Positions 1-8,831 of a DNA stretch of 64,000 bases are shown piece by piece (the first letter of the stretch is position 1; every line of letters begins with the position of its first letter). A model generated the notes under the pieces. That model made no database searches. It was given only the letters and a program-made list of their open reading frames with translations, and was not told the DNA's origin. The DNA lies in NCBI GenBank assembly GCA_965248775.1, contig OZ252150.1, positions 3,658,001-3,722,000 on the forward strand, given 5' to 3'. The translations under genes and the position numbers were made by a program. The DNA is from JBHHUI01 sp965248775. Its GTDB lineage: Bacteria > Chloroflexota > Anaerolineae > Anaerolineales > JBHHUI01.

Positions 1-90
1 CCAACTCTGGAGGCTCGCTGGCTGGGACCCTAGAATATTCGAAATGCGACCTTAGTATTGGGACTTATTAATTTACGAATGGAGGAGAAG

Positions 91-1986
91 ATGGCTTACG
101 GATATACAGGAAAAATACTGCACGTGCACCTCACTCAGGGCTCAATTGAAATCGAAGAGCCGTCGGATGCGTTCTATCGCAAATTTATGGGCGGCTCCGC
201 CATGGGGATGCACTACATTCTCGATGGCATGCAGCCCGGCGCGGACGCACTCGGCCCGGACAATATCCTCACATTGATGATCTCGGTGCTTACCGGCGCG
301 CCGATCTCAGGCCAGAGCCGTCTCACGGCCAATGCCAAGTCGCCGCTGGTAGATGGTATCGGGGACTCGCAGTGTGGCGGATTTTTCCCGGCTGAGCTTA
401 AGTTTGCTGGTTTTGACGGTATCGTGGTCAAGGGCCGTTCGGAAAAGCCAGTCTACCTTTGGATCAAAGACGGCGAAACCGAACTGCGCGATGCCTCGCA
501 CTTGTGGGGCAAAGTTACGCACGATGTGGAAACAATTCTCAAAGAGGAACTCGACGACAATAAAATCGAAGTCATGCAGGTCGGCCCGGCCGGCGAGAAG
601 ATGGTGCGCGTGGCGGCCATCATGAACATGTCTAATCGCGCCAATGGTCGTACCGGCATGGGCGCTGTGATGGGCTCCAAGAACCTGAAGGCTGTCGTCG
701 TGCGCGGCTCCTCCAAGCGGTTACCCATGGCGGGCGCGAAAGACCTAAACAAGATGGCGCGGGCCGGTGCAAAAGGGCTTTCCGATAACGATTCCATGGA
801 AGACCTGAAAGTGAATGGAACAGCCGGGGTACTCTCTTATCAGCATGCCTCGGGCGGTCTGCCAACTTTCAACTGGGATGCCGGGCAATTCGAAGAATTC
901 GATCCCATCTCCGGTGAGGTTATGACAGATACGATCCTCACCGAACGGGATACTTGCTATGCCTGTACTGTGCATTGCAAGCGCGTAGTGAAAACTGAAT
1001 ACAAGGGCGAGGCCGTGGAAGAAAAATACGGCGGCGCCGAATATGAAACACTCGCTACCTTTGGCTCCTATTGCGGCGTGAGCGATCTCGACGCGATCTC
1101 ACTTGCCAATCAGATTTGCAATGCGTATGGGATGGACACCATTGGTACCGGAGCGACTGTTGCCTGGGCGATGGATTGTTTCGAGAATGGCATCATCAGC
1201 GAAGACGAGATCGGCTTTTCGGCGAAATATGGCGATGCAGACGCAATGGTGAACCTGACAAAGATGATCGCTAACCGCGAAGGCTTCGGCGACGTCCTAG
1301 CCGAGGGCTCGCGAGCAGCCGCCAACCGGCTCGAGAGAGGTCACGACCTGCTCATCACTGTTAAGGGTGCCGAGGCGCCGGCACATATGCCGCAGGTCAA
1401 GCGCTCTGTGGGGCTGATCTACTCAGTCAATCCATTTGGTGCGGACCATCAGTCTTCAGAACACGACCCGTCGGTGGAGGGTGGCGCCTATAAATATTAT
1501 GCCGAGCGCATGCAGGCGATTGGCATCAACGAATCGCTCCCCAAGATGTCACTCGGTCGCGAGAAAGTTGACTTCGCACGCAGGACACAATATATGTACT
1601 CGTGGACGGACAGTGCGAACGTCTGCCAGTTTGTCTGGGGTCCGGCCTGGCAGTTGTATGGTCCGCAAGAAGCCATCGAGCTCGTGCGCTTCGTCACCGG
1701 CTGGGAAGACTACGACCTCGACGAGATGCAGGAACTTGGCGAGCGCCGTGTGAACATGATGCGCTTGTTCAACGCCCGCGAAGGGATGACGCGCAAAGAA
1801 GACAAACTGCCTAAGAAATTCTATAAAGCATTGCGGGATGGCGGTCCCACAGGCGGCGTCTCCCTCGACGAGTCAGAAATGGAGCAGGCCCAGGACATGT
1901 ATTACGAACTGTCTGGCTGGGATGCGCAAACCGGAAACCCAACGCCCGAGACGCTGGAACGGCTTGGGCTGGCCGAGTACGCTTAA
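91..1986 (+). CDS. Aldehyde:ferredoxin oxidoreductase (AOR family)
   Basis: About 631 residues, the usual AOR length. The family oxidises aldehydes to acids with a bis-pterin tungsten (or molybdenum) cofactor and passes electrons to ferredoxin in the cytoplasm. The N-terminal pterin-binding domain is recognisable (GQSRLTANAKSPL near residue 75, GRTGMGAVMGSKNLKAVVV near 190). The [4Fe-4S] ligands are CYACTVHC at residues 289-296 plus Cys512 in NVCQFVWG. The ATG at 91 is preferred because GGAGGAG lies just upstream; TTG at 58 and ATG at 79 are in frame but lack a ribosome site. The aldehyde substrate cannot be told from sequence. The next gene starts 61 bases downstream on the same strand. Confidence 0.93.
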   Translation: MAYGYTGKILHVHLTQGSIEIEEPSDAFYRKFMGGSAMGMHYILDGMQPGADALGPDNILTLMISVLTGAPISGQSRLTANAKSPLVDGIGDSQCGGFFPAELKFAGFDGIVVKGRSEKPVYLWIKDGETELRDASHLWGKVTHDVETILKEELDDNKIEVMQVGPAGEKMVRVAAIMNMSNRANGRTGMGAVMGSKNLKAVVVRGSSKRLPMAGAKDLNKMARAGAKGLSDNDSMEDLKVNGTAGVLSYQHASGGLPTFNWDAGQFEEFDPISGEVMTDTILTERDTCYACTVHCKRVVKTEYKGEAVEEKYGGAEYETLATFGSYCGVSDLDAISLANQICNAYGMDTIGTGATVAWAMDCFENGIISEDEIGFSAKYGDADAMVNLTKMIANREGFGDVLAEGSRAAANRLERGHDLLITVKGAEAPAHMPQVKRSVGLIYSVNPFGADHQSSEHDPSVEGGAYKYYAERMQAIGINESLPKMSLGREKVDFARRTQYMYSWTDSANVCQFVWGPAWQLYGPQEAIELVRFVTGWEDYDLDEMQELGERRVNMMRLFNAREGMTRKEDKLPKKFYKALRDGGPTGGVSLDESEMEQAQDMYYELSGWDAQTGNPTPETLERLGLAEYA

Positions 1987-2047
1987 CGATTCTTGGAGAT
2001 AGGGGATTCGCAATTGGCAATCTCCATTCTCTAATCCCTGATTACCA

Positions 2048-3217
2048 ATGACGGACCTCACACTCGAACATATCAAACACTTCGCCGAAGAGATCGGCCC
2101 GCGCGGCAGCTGCACTGAGGCTGAACGCAAAGGTCATGAGTATTGCCGCAAGGTGCTGGGTGAACTCAAATACGATGTGCACTGGGAGGAGTTTCGCGCG
2201 CCGCTCTCTGTCTGGAAACCGTATGCACTGACAACCGGTATCGTTCTGGGGGCGACGCTGATCTCGTTGATCGATGGGATCGGTCCACTCGCAGCAGCTG
2301 CGTTGACGCTGATCGCGACTGCCTCGTTCTTCATACATGTATCCCATCGTGATAACCCCCTGTTGTGGTTCCTGCCTGCGGGCGAGAGCCAAAACGTGTG
2401 GGTGAAGGCCGAGTCTAAGAATGAACCGAAACGCACAGTTGTCGTTGACGCCCACGTGGATACCCACCGCACTGCATGGGCAATGAGCGGCAAAGGGCCG
2501 TTTGCTTTCCTACAATTACTCACGACTGTAGGCCCGGTGGCGATTGTTGCGCTACTGGCTGTCTTTGTGACGCGCATCTTCGGAGGCCCGCCGGCATTGG
2601 AAACTCTTTCGCTGGCGCTGGCCGCTATCGTTCTAATCATGTTTGTGTTTGTGCTACTGCCGGAGTTCACAAAATTTGTGCCGGGTGCAAATGACAACGC
2701 CGCTGGAGCAGCGACCGTGCTGGACTTCGCAGCACGGTTAAAGAAGAATCCGCTGGAGAATACCGAAGTATATTTACTTCTGAGCGGTTCAGAAGAAGTT
2801 GGCGCCTTCGGTATGAGAGCGTTCGTGGCAGCACACCCGGAACTGACCGACGCCGACTATCTAGTGGTGGACAATATTGGCGGCAAGGATACAATAGCGC
2901 ACTATCTTCTGGACGAGACTCTGGTTCTACCAATGAAGTCTGATCCGGGATTGCTAGCGCTCGCCCGGGAAGTCGCCGAGCAGAACGGCGATGTACAGGC
3001 GCAACCGAAGAATTTGCGCGGCGCGTATACGAATATGACGCCGATATCAATGGCCGGACGACGCGGCATCGCGTTTGTGAACTATCGGCCCAGCGACGGC
3101 ATGATCCCGGACTGGCATCAGCAAACGGATACTGTCGACCGCCTGGACCTAGATATTTTGACCGGTACGCAGGATTATATTTGGGAGATTGTAGAGGCGC
3201 TCGACAAGCAAGCCTGA
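2048..3217 (+). CDS. Membrane-embedded M28 family metallopeptidase
   Basis: 389 residues. The di-zinc site of M28 aminopeptidases is complete: His136 and Asp138 (VVVDAHVDTH), Asp216 (GANDNAAG), the catalytic Glu pair 249-250 (LSGSEEVGAFG), Asp275 (VVDNIGG) and His357 (PDWHQQTDT). There is no signal peptide, but hydrophobic segments lie at about 60-95 (two) and at about 155-175 and 186-205. The second pair falls between zinc ligands His136/Asp138 and Asp216, an odd place. M28 enzymes are aminopeptidases or carboxypeptidases; the substrate is unknown. The gene follows the AOR gene and is closed by a strong terminator at 3245-3300. Confidence 0.88.
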   Translation: MTDLTLEHIKHFAEEIGPRGSCTEAERKGHEYCRKVLGELKYDVHWEEFRAPLSVWKPYALTTGIVLGATLISLIDGIGPLAAAALTLIATASFFIHVSHRDNPLLWFLPAGESQNVWVKAESKNEPKRTVVVDAHVDTHRTAWAMSGKGPFAFLQLLTTVGPVAIVALLAVFVTRIFGGPPALETLSLALAAIVLIMFVFVLLPEFTKFVPGANDNAAGAATVLDFAARLKKNPLENTEVYLLLSGSEEVGAFGMRAFVAAHPELTDADYLVVDNIGGKDTIAHYLLDETLVLPMKSDPGLLALAREVAEQNGDVQAQPKNLRGAYTNMTPISMAGRRGIAFVNYRPSDGMIPDWHQQTDTVDRLDLDILTGTQDYIWEIVEALDKQA

Positions 3218-3244
3218 TCTAAACTCGTAATAAGTTATACCCAT

Positions 3245-3300
3245 CTCACGGATGGGAGGCGTCATCCCAATGCAGGCGACTCTCCCATCCGTGAGTTTTT
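3245..3300 (+). terminator. Rho-independent terminator after the M28 gene
   Basis: Perfect 14-bp inverted repeat (CTCACGGATGGGAG at 3245-3258 with its complement at 3282-3295), 23-base loop, followed immediately by five T residues. It lies 27 bases after the stop codon of the M28 peptidase gene. Confidence 0.85.
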
Positions 3301-3392
3301 AACTCGCTGCCAGCCAGAAGCTTCGCTTTTTGAGCCTGAACCTCACTAACTGACTTTGGCTCAGTCTTCGCTCCACAGTCCAGCGCAGTCAG

Positions 3393-3440
3393 GTGCGGAC
3401 TGCATCGCACAGTCACGTGCGGACTGCATCGTGATGATGG
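3393..3440. repeat. Two-copy 24-bp direct repeat
   Basis: GTGCGGACTGCATCG occurs at 3393-3407 and again at 3417-3431, a period of 24 bases. The gene-free stretch 3301-3492 holds only this repeat and no convincing ORF. Its role is unknown; it may be debris near the insertion sequence. Confidence 0.5.
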
Positions 3441-3579
3441 ACTGAACTGGGTGCGAGACGCAAAAGCGGAGCTTCTCGCCTGAATAAATATGGTGGACCC
3501 CTTTGTCAAGACAGAAAAATGGCCTGGCGTAAGGTGCATTCTCCTTTCGTGAGTCGTGGACATAAATGGTCGCCGTAGT

Positions 3580-3632
3580 GCTGTGGACATGTGGGCAACT
3601 GGCGCATTCTCAGTTGTCCACATGTCCACAGC
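3580..3632. repeat. 21-bp imperfect palindrome inside the IS3 end
   Basis: Arms 3580-3600 (GCTGTGGACATGTGGGCAACT) and 3612-3632 are complementary with a single mismatch, separated by 11 bases. It lies just downstream of the orfB stop, inside the element. It could stop read-through transcription or be bound by the transposase; no T-run follows, so it is not a classical terminator. Confidence 0.7.
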
Positions 3633-3642
3633 GAAATCGGTG

Positions 3643-4537
3643 TCAGTTCAGCAGCGTGCGTTCCCCGAAGTACACCTGCGCCGGGGTGAGATAGTCGAGT
3701 GATTGATGCGGACGCTCCGCACGGTAGAAGCGAAAGTAGCGTATCAGAGCCTGCCGTGCTTCGCGCGGGCTGTCGTAGTCGTGCAGATAGACCTCCTCGT
3801 ATTTCACCGTCCGCCACAGCCGCTCGGTGAAGATATTGCCCAGTCTCGTCGACTGGACGAGGTCGAGCGCACGGCCGCGACCATCCATACTGATTTGTGT
3901 ACCGGCCGCTTGGAGCCGGTCAATGTACTGCGGGCTAGTGAAGTGGCTGCCCTGGTCGCTGTTCCAGATCGTCGGCGTGGCCGCTGCCAGCGCCCGCTCG
4001 ACTGCGCGCAACACGAATGGCATTTCCAGCGTCTGGTCGAGCTCCCAGCTGACCACGTAGCGGGAGAACCAATCCAGCACAGCCACGAGGTACCCCGTCC
4101 AGCCTGTCCGGGGCTGGGCATCCAGCCGCCGCGGAGGCGGATATAGGTGATGTCGATTCCCCAGACCTGATTTGGCTGCGTGATCGCCACTCCGCGCAAC
4201 AAATAGGGGAAAACAGCGTGCTGCTTAGCTCGTTTCCCGTGACCCGGCCCCGGGACGGTGTGCTCAGATTCGGGCCCGGATAGATGGCTGCCAACCCCAT
4301 TTCGCGCATATGACGTTGGACTGCTTTGCGATTGATGGTCATCTCGCGTCGCAATACGGCCAGGATCTTGCGCGAACCGTAGAAGGGATGGGCAGTGTAG
4401 ATTTCATCGATGCGGCACTTGATGTACAACTCTTCCGGTGACGGCGGGACCGGGACGTAGTACAAACTGGAGCGACTGATACCCAACAGATCGGCCTGGG
4501 TTGCGAGCGATAGCTCAGCATTCTCGCGTTCGACCAT
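3643..4537 (-). pseudogene. IS3-family transposase orfB, two frameshifts
   Basis: The protein runs in three frames. The first piece (from 4537) has the HTH_21-like region ELSLATQADLLGISRSSLYY and FYGSRKILAVLRREMTINRK. The second contains LLRGVAITQPNQVWGIDITY with the first catalytic Asp. The third (3643-4086) has FSRYVVSWELDQ, WNSDQGSHFTSPQY with the second Asp, and an rve C-terminus ending in AERPHQSLDYLTPAQVYF. The first break is at about 4241-4254, where a CCGGG-like extra segment occurs. The second is a 26-base insertion at 4093-4118 that splits the expected WM-YLVAVLDW. Both insertions are GC-rich partial repeats of neighbouring bases. Not functional as sequenced. Confidence 0.85.
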
Positions 4538-4547
4538 CGTCAGTCGC

Positions 4548-4862
4548 TCACTTCTCGATGACGTTGAGGCCAGATTTTATTTTGAGCCAGGCTAACTGCG
4601 TCGTCAGCCGGCCAATCTGCGCATACAGCGCTTCGCGTTCGCTCTCGTGTGCCGCCTCGAGCTCGCGCATCGTGTGGTTCTCGTTGCTGAACACGCTAGG
4701 TAAGCGCTCGACCGCCTGCGCTTTCCATTTGCGGAGCATATTGACGTGCATGCCATACTCAGCGGCGATCTGCGCGAATGTGCGCTCTTCCCGCAGTAGT
4801 TCGAGAACGATCTGGGCTTTCCGTTCGGCGCTGTAGTGGGTGCGGGTTTTCTTCTTTGTCAT
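4548..4862 (-). CDS. IS3-family transposase orfA
   Basis: 104 residues, the usual orfA size. It has an N-terminal helix-turn-helix (YSAERKAQIVLELLREE, then FAQIAAEYGMHVNMLRKWK) followed by a leucine-zipper-like helix. In IS3 elements this protein binds the terminal repeats and is joined to orfB by a -1 ribosomal frameshift. Here the orfB frame begins just past the orfA stop (ATG at 4537), with in-frame coding similarity starting slightly earlier. This ORF itself is intact. Confidence 0.88.
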   Translation of the reverse strand: MTKKKTRTHYSAERKAQIVLELLREERTFAQIAAEYGMHVNMLRKWKAQAVERLPSVFSNENHTMRELEAAHESEREALYAQIGRLTTQLAWLKIKSGLNVIEK

Positions 4863-4936
4863 GGCTGGCAGTGTACCTTAGCCCGACGTGTTTTCGAGTC
4901 TAGATTCTGGGGTCCACTATAAAATACCTCCGCATC

Positions 4937-5944
4937 TCAGTAAGTCCCCGTGCCATTGATAAGCCATAGGCCCTGACAGAAGGCGGGGTCGATATATGTA
5001 TAGGTACCGGTTATCGTCACCGTAGTCCCGTTGAAAGTAATAGTACCCGTATAGATTTCTGTGCCCGGAAGTCCCGTTGCCGTCGTGCTGAACGCACCGG
5101 TGACCGGATCGTAGGTGCCGGAACTGGTTATACCTGCATCGACTTGGATTAGCGTGATCAGGGTACCGTCAATCAAAACAAGGTATGGATGTTGGCCGTC
5201 GGGGTAGCTACAGTTGCTTTCATTGGTATGAAACAATATTAAGTTAGCGTTGGAAGGAGGCGGGATCAGAGTGGGAGTCGCGGGCGGTACATCAGTGGAG
5301 GTGGCTGTTGGCGCATGCGCATCCGTATCCGTTGCATCGGGCTGTTGTGTGGGAGTAGGAGTAGGAGTGAAGCTTGCCGGCAACGTTGCGCTGACTGCAA
5401 CTGTCGGAGTTGACGTGAATGTTACAAACTGTTCATCTTCGAACGGATCATCATCTGGGAGTAGCTTGGTTGCCGTCGGACAATTGCCCTGCACCGCCCC
5501 GCCTCGTACTTCTGTGGAGCAGGGATTTACGGGTCCGACCGGTGAGCCGAGTGCCGACCCTCCAATCAGCCCACAGAAGCCCAGGAAGAGTCCACCCACG
5601 AGTATACCCCCCATCCCGTACGCAACGGGCAGCCAGGTCGTTGGGGGTGGTGGTGGCAGTACGGTGAGGAGCACAAAGCCGAGGAGCATCCCTAATAATG
5701 TGCCGAGAGGCGCCCACGGGCTGCTGAAATCCAAAAACAGCGAGCCGGCAAGTGCGAAGAACAGCGGGAGAAGCCCACCGATGAGCATTCCGCCGCCGTA
5801 GTAGATGGCAAGTTGCCAGAACGGCTTTTTAGGCAATTTCCAGCGCCAGCTCAGTAGCGCCATACCGATTGCGCCGATCAGCAGTCCGCCGACTACGAGA
5901 AAGGTTGTAACGGGGGTATCCGAGTCTAGTAAGAATTCAAGCAT
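4937..5944 (-). CDS. Membrane-anchored surface protein, unknown function
   Basis: 335 residues, not assigned to a named family. Residues about 12-140 form four hydrophobic segments with short loops, including a run of prolines before the fourth. A Thr/Pro/Ala-rich linker (about 185-235) follows, typical of exported Chloroflexota proteins. The C-terminal domain of about 100 residues contains VDAGITSSGTYDPVTGAF and two cysteines. That domain resembles the end of the neighbouring gene at 6014 (shared VDA...G.Y.P.TG pattern), suggesting related extracellular domains. The start is supported by AAGGAG a few bases upstream. Function unknown. Confidence 0.75.
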   Translation of the reverse strand: MLEFLLDSDTPVTTFLVVGGLLIGAIGMALLSWRWKLPKKPFWQLAIYYGGGMLIGGLLPLFFALAGSLFLDFSSPWAPLGTLLGMLLGFVLLTVLPPPPPTTWLPVAYGMGGILVGGLFLGFCGLIGGSALGSPVGPVNPCSTEVRGGAVQGNCPTATKLLPDDDPFEDEQFVTFTSTPTVAVSATLPASFTPTPTPTQQPDATDTDAHAPTATSTDVPPATPTLIPPPSNANLILFHTNESNCSYPDGQHPYLVLIDGTLITLIQVDAGITSSGTYDPVTGAFSTTATGLPGTEIYTGTITFNGTTVTITGTYTYIDPAFCQGLWLINGTGTY

Positions 5945-6013
5945 GACTGTGACTCCTTTTCCTACTCATCTGGAAAGCTGTCTACTAAAATACACTTTGT
6001 CAGGCAGCGGTTT

Positions 6014-7225
6014 TCAAGGCACAAATGTCCCGAAAACATCGGCTGTACAAGTGCCCTTGGGCATGCCAGCACCTGTAAATGAGTTCGTGCCAGAAACGGT
6101 GCCATTCGTACCGTCCGAGGTGATGCGAACGTCATAGGTCTCTCCGCCAGCGGATGTGCTAACGTCGCCAGTCTCCGGATTGTAGTCCCCTAAAGCAGAT
6201 TGGGCATCGACCTGAGCGATTATCACGTTGCCTGAGTCGTCAGTGCTGAAGTTGAAATCGAACCCACCATCACCAAAACCACAGTCACTATTGAAAAAGT
6301 TCAGGTGAACGAAGAAATTGAACGGCGGTGTATATGGCTGCGGTCCTTCCACTGGCCCTTCTACTGGAACAGCGACGGATGTCTCGCTCTCCATTTCTAC
6401 GATGCTGCAGAACGTGGGGGAATAAAATCTTCTCATTGGTGGGCGATGACGAATGAGTGGACCTTCTACGAGTTCCCGTGGACCTTTAAAAAGCCCAAGC
6501 ACATATTCGCCGTACTCGTCGATTTGCCCACTGAAAGACGAACCATTGACATTTATCCCGATGATATTGGAGATGCCGCCAGGGTCGGTGTAAGGATATA
6601 GACAATGTACGGGCGATTCAAACGATTCAATATCTGTTCCGATGATATTGCCTGTTACTGTGTTGACCACACTTATTGCGGGATCGGTCGCATTGACAAA
6701 CAGCATATACACATTTAGTGGCAATATAATGCTTGGTGGCTCAACAAATACAATCGTGCTGGCTGGAACAATTTTCTGGTTGTGCAGGTCCAGTTTGGAA
6801 ATCGCCGTCGCAGGCACAGGAGTATCATCGGGATTAATTAAAAAACAACCCCCAGTAGCAACAGAACTCACTCCAGGTTGATAGGCTTCATATGTATCGT
6901 CGAAGGGGAGGAAGGGGAGGCTATCCACTCCGCTATTATCTTCAAAGGTCATTCCTTCAAGCACCACCTGAAAGTCGTCTGGGCAGTTGGCAAGGACGGG
7001 GCCGTCAAATGGTTCGGACTCACCTGTGTCCGTGTTGACGACCCAACCCGAGTCATCGTCGGCCAAGTCGGACGCAGTGATCACTGTTGACCCCCGCATG
7101 CCGGTGAGCATGTTTATCCAACCAATCTCGTAAGGGGTTGTGTAAAACACCGTACCGCCGTCCGGCGGAACGTCTAGATCGATTATGTCAATAGGTAGAC
7201 CGCAGATGACAAACAGTATTTCCAA
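6014..7225 (-). CDS. Surface beta-propeller-like protein, C-terminal half of a frameshifted gene
   Basis: The nominal start is a TTG, but coding character continues upstream in this frame (NAITTSPQGG, VVGTTENGTFFALDR) to about 7340, where it meets the end of the upstream lipoprotein frame. The two reading frames therefore belong to one gene broken at a run of seven T (sense strand). The protein shows beta-rich, propeller-like repeats (GGTVFYTTPYEIGWINMLTG, VYMLFVNATDPAISVVNTVTG) and a C-terminal domain like that of the gene at 4937 (VDAQSALGDYNPETGDVST). It has no recognised catalytic motif. Its location is probably extracellular, from the lipoprotein signal of the first half. Confidence 0.7.
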   Translation of the reverse strand: MEILFVICGLPIDIIDLDVPPDGGTVFYTTPYEIGWINMLTGMRGSTVITASDLADDDSGWVVNTDTGESEPFDGPVLANCPDDFQVVLEGMTFEDNSGVDSLPFLPFDDTYEAYQPGVSSVATGGCFLINPDDTPVPATAISKLDLHNQKIVPASTIVFVEPPSIILPLNVYMLFVNATDPAISVVNTVTGNIIGTDIESFESPVHCLYPYTDPGGISNIIGINVNGSSFSGQIDEYGEYVLGLFKGPRELVEGPLIRHRPPMRRFYSPTFCSIVEMESETSVAVPVEGPVEGPQPYTPPFNFFVHLNFFNSDCGFGDGGFDFNFSTDDSGNVIIAQVDAQSALGDYNPETGDVSTSAGGETYDVRITSDGTNGTVSGTNSFTGAGMPKGTCTADVFGTFVP

Positions 7226-7293
7226 CAGACGATCGAGCGCGAAAAATGTGCCATTTTCGGTAGTGCCAACGACGCCGCCTTGCGGGCTGGTTG

Positions 7294-8637
7294 TTATAGC
7301 GTTAACTTTGTCCGGGTTCTCGGATTGTTCTTGTGAGCTAAAAAAAGTCCGCAGTCGTTAGCTAAGTTTTCGCCGGCTTTAGTGACTAGATTAACTCCAG
7401 CTCCAGAAATTACCTTAGTTATCGGCGCCCCTGCTACCACAAAACTCATTTCATCAAAAATTTCATTCTCAGTGAGTAAGAACATATTCTCGCCGTCGGA
7501 GGATATCATCGCATGCTCTATCGGATCTTCAAGAGTGGCGCTCCAGAGTATCTCGAGGCTTAGAAGGTCGTATAACCATATATTTTGGCCGAAGTAGTCG
7601 ACGGCCGGTATCCACGGGCAGGGGATGGTGATGACGATATTACCGTCCTTCTGCGAGACATCAAAGTCTGCATCAGAGAGGGCTTGTACAACATCATTCG
7701 CTGACCCAGCAAAGTTGACTATATTGATTTCGCTCATATACGAACCCCATGACCCGGGGTCAAAACCGCCATCCACTGCATCTGCATCAATGCCAAGCAG
7801 CAGGTCGATGATATCGTAATGACTATCAATACCCCCCCACCCTTCAACCTTAATCGTGATCGGGTCTTCTATCACGTATGTGGTGTCGGTAAAGCCGGCC
7901 AATCCGACGATCCTCGAGTTTCCAAATTCGCCAAAATCCACGACAGGCTGACCCAGGTAGCGGTTAAAACCAGTAACCACTTTGCCTGGGATTATGATCC
8001 TAGATTCTTGCAGGCGCACATCTGAATTAGCCGGGGCAGCCAACACACCGCTCGTGGCAGCGGCAGTCGTTTCCGGCAACGCCCCCTGCAGGCGCCCGCC
8101 CCCCCGAGCCGCCGGACTATACGTAGCCCACTCCCCTGCGTGCTCTTCGGTCAGGCTGATGCGCAATTGGCCGGCCGGTTCAAAGCGCACGTTTAAGAGT
8201 TCCGGCCCACTCGCCGTCTGCACCAACACATAAACACGCACAATGCCGTCCACCGCGATGTCGTCCGGCAGCGCGCCAAAGTCGCCGTCGTCGTCGATAC
8301 CGATGGTGATCGGTCCGGTGACAAACATGCCGCTCAAGGTGCGTAGCAGCGTGCCGGCCTCGGCGCTAAAGCGCACGCCCTTCTCGGTTTCGATCTCGAC
8401 TGGCTCGGCAAGGCGACCATCGAGCGGAACCTCGATCGCAAGAGAGGACGAGCCGGTTTCGAATGCGTGCGAAAGCGGTGCTTCCGTTGCGGGCACCGCT
8501 GTCTCCGTCGCTGCAGCGGGGGCTGCTTCTTCCGCGACAGTCTCATCAATCTCGGATGTGGCCTCGGGAGCCGCGCTGGTATTACAAGCGGCGACAAACA
8601 AGGCGGTCAGAATGAGGCTTGACATCAGACATTTCAT
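7294..8637 (-). CDS. Surface lipoprotein, N-terminal half of a frameshifted gene
   Basis: The start chosen is the ATG at 8637 (an in-frame ATG at 8655 exists) because GGAG lies about nine bases upstream and the signal peptide then begins at MKCLMSSLILTALFVAACN, with lipobox cysteine in FVAAC. An Ala/Thr/Glu-rich linker follows, then beta-rich domains of unknown family (GGIDSHYDIIDLLLGIDAD; WIPAVDYFGQNIWLYDLLSL). The last residues after the A7 run at 7340-7346 (plus strand) look like shifted frame. Adding one base gives a continuous read into the 6014-7225 frame, about 880 residues in total. Function unknown; anchored outside the membrane. Confidence 0.72.
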   Translation of the reverse strand: MKCLMSSLILTALFVAACNTSAAPEATSEIDETVAEEAAPAAATETAVPATEAPLSHAFETGSSSLAIEVPLDGRLAEPVEIETEKGVRFSAEAGTLLRTLSGMFVTGPITIGIDDDGDFGALPDDIAVDGIVRVYVLVQTASGPELLNVRFEPAGQLRISLTEEHAGEWATYSPAARGGGRLQGALPETTAAATSGVLAAPANSDVRLQESRIIIPGKVVTGFNRYLGQPVVDFGEFGNSRIVGLAGFTDTTYVIEDPITIKVEGWGGIDSHYDIIDLLLGIDADAVDGGFDPGSWGSYMSEINIVNFAGSANDVVQALSDADFDVSQKDGNIVITIPCPWIPAVDYFGQNIWLYDLLSLEILWSATLEDPIEHAMISSDGENMFLLTENEIFDEMSFVVAGAPITKVISGAGVNLVTKAGENLANDCGLFLAHKNNPRTRTKLTL

Positions 8638-8684
8638 AGAAGTTTTCTCCGACATGCTGCAACCCGAGTGCGGGCGTGCAATGT

Positions 8685-8713
8685 ATTCTATTTCATCCGA
8701 TAGCGATCTCCAA
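8685..8713 (-). promoter_or_regulatory. Sigma70-type promoter for the lipoprotein gene
   Basis: On the minus strand TTGGAG (8713-8708) and TAGAAT (8690-8685) are separated by exactly 17 bases, about 40 bases before the start at 8637. It sits in the divergent region shared with the aminotransferase gene. Confidence 0.5.
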
Positions 8714-8831
8714 TTTCTGCGTTTCGCTGGTATCTATTGCAAACCACATCATAGGAGTTTCATGCTGCACAGTCATAACGCAAGGAATGGATTATCAAGT
8801 ATGATCCTGTCACTTGGAAAGGATACAAACA

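Larger units (their letters stand above)
3493..4917 (-). mobile_element. IS3-family insertion sequence, decayed
   Basis: About 1.42 kb with the IS3 layout: orfA (helix-turn-helix) followed by orfB (integrase-type DDE) in a shifted frame. The termini carry matching inverted repeats: GTGGACCCC at 3493-3501 and its complement GGGGTCCAC at 4909-4917, with partial similarity continuing inward. No target-site duplication is evident, so the insertion is old or its ends have changed. orfB is broken by two insertions, so the copy is probably immobile unless supplied with transposase from elsewhere. Confidence 0.82.

Noticed and set aside
58..90. Upstream TTG (58) and ATG (79) as starts of the AOR gene
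   Set aside because: Neither has a ribosome site, while the ATG at 91 follows GGAGGAG and begins with the usual N-terminus of the family.
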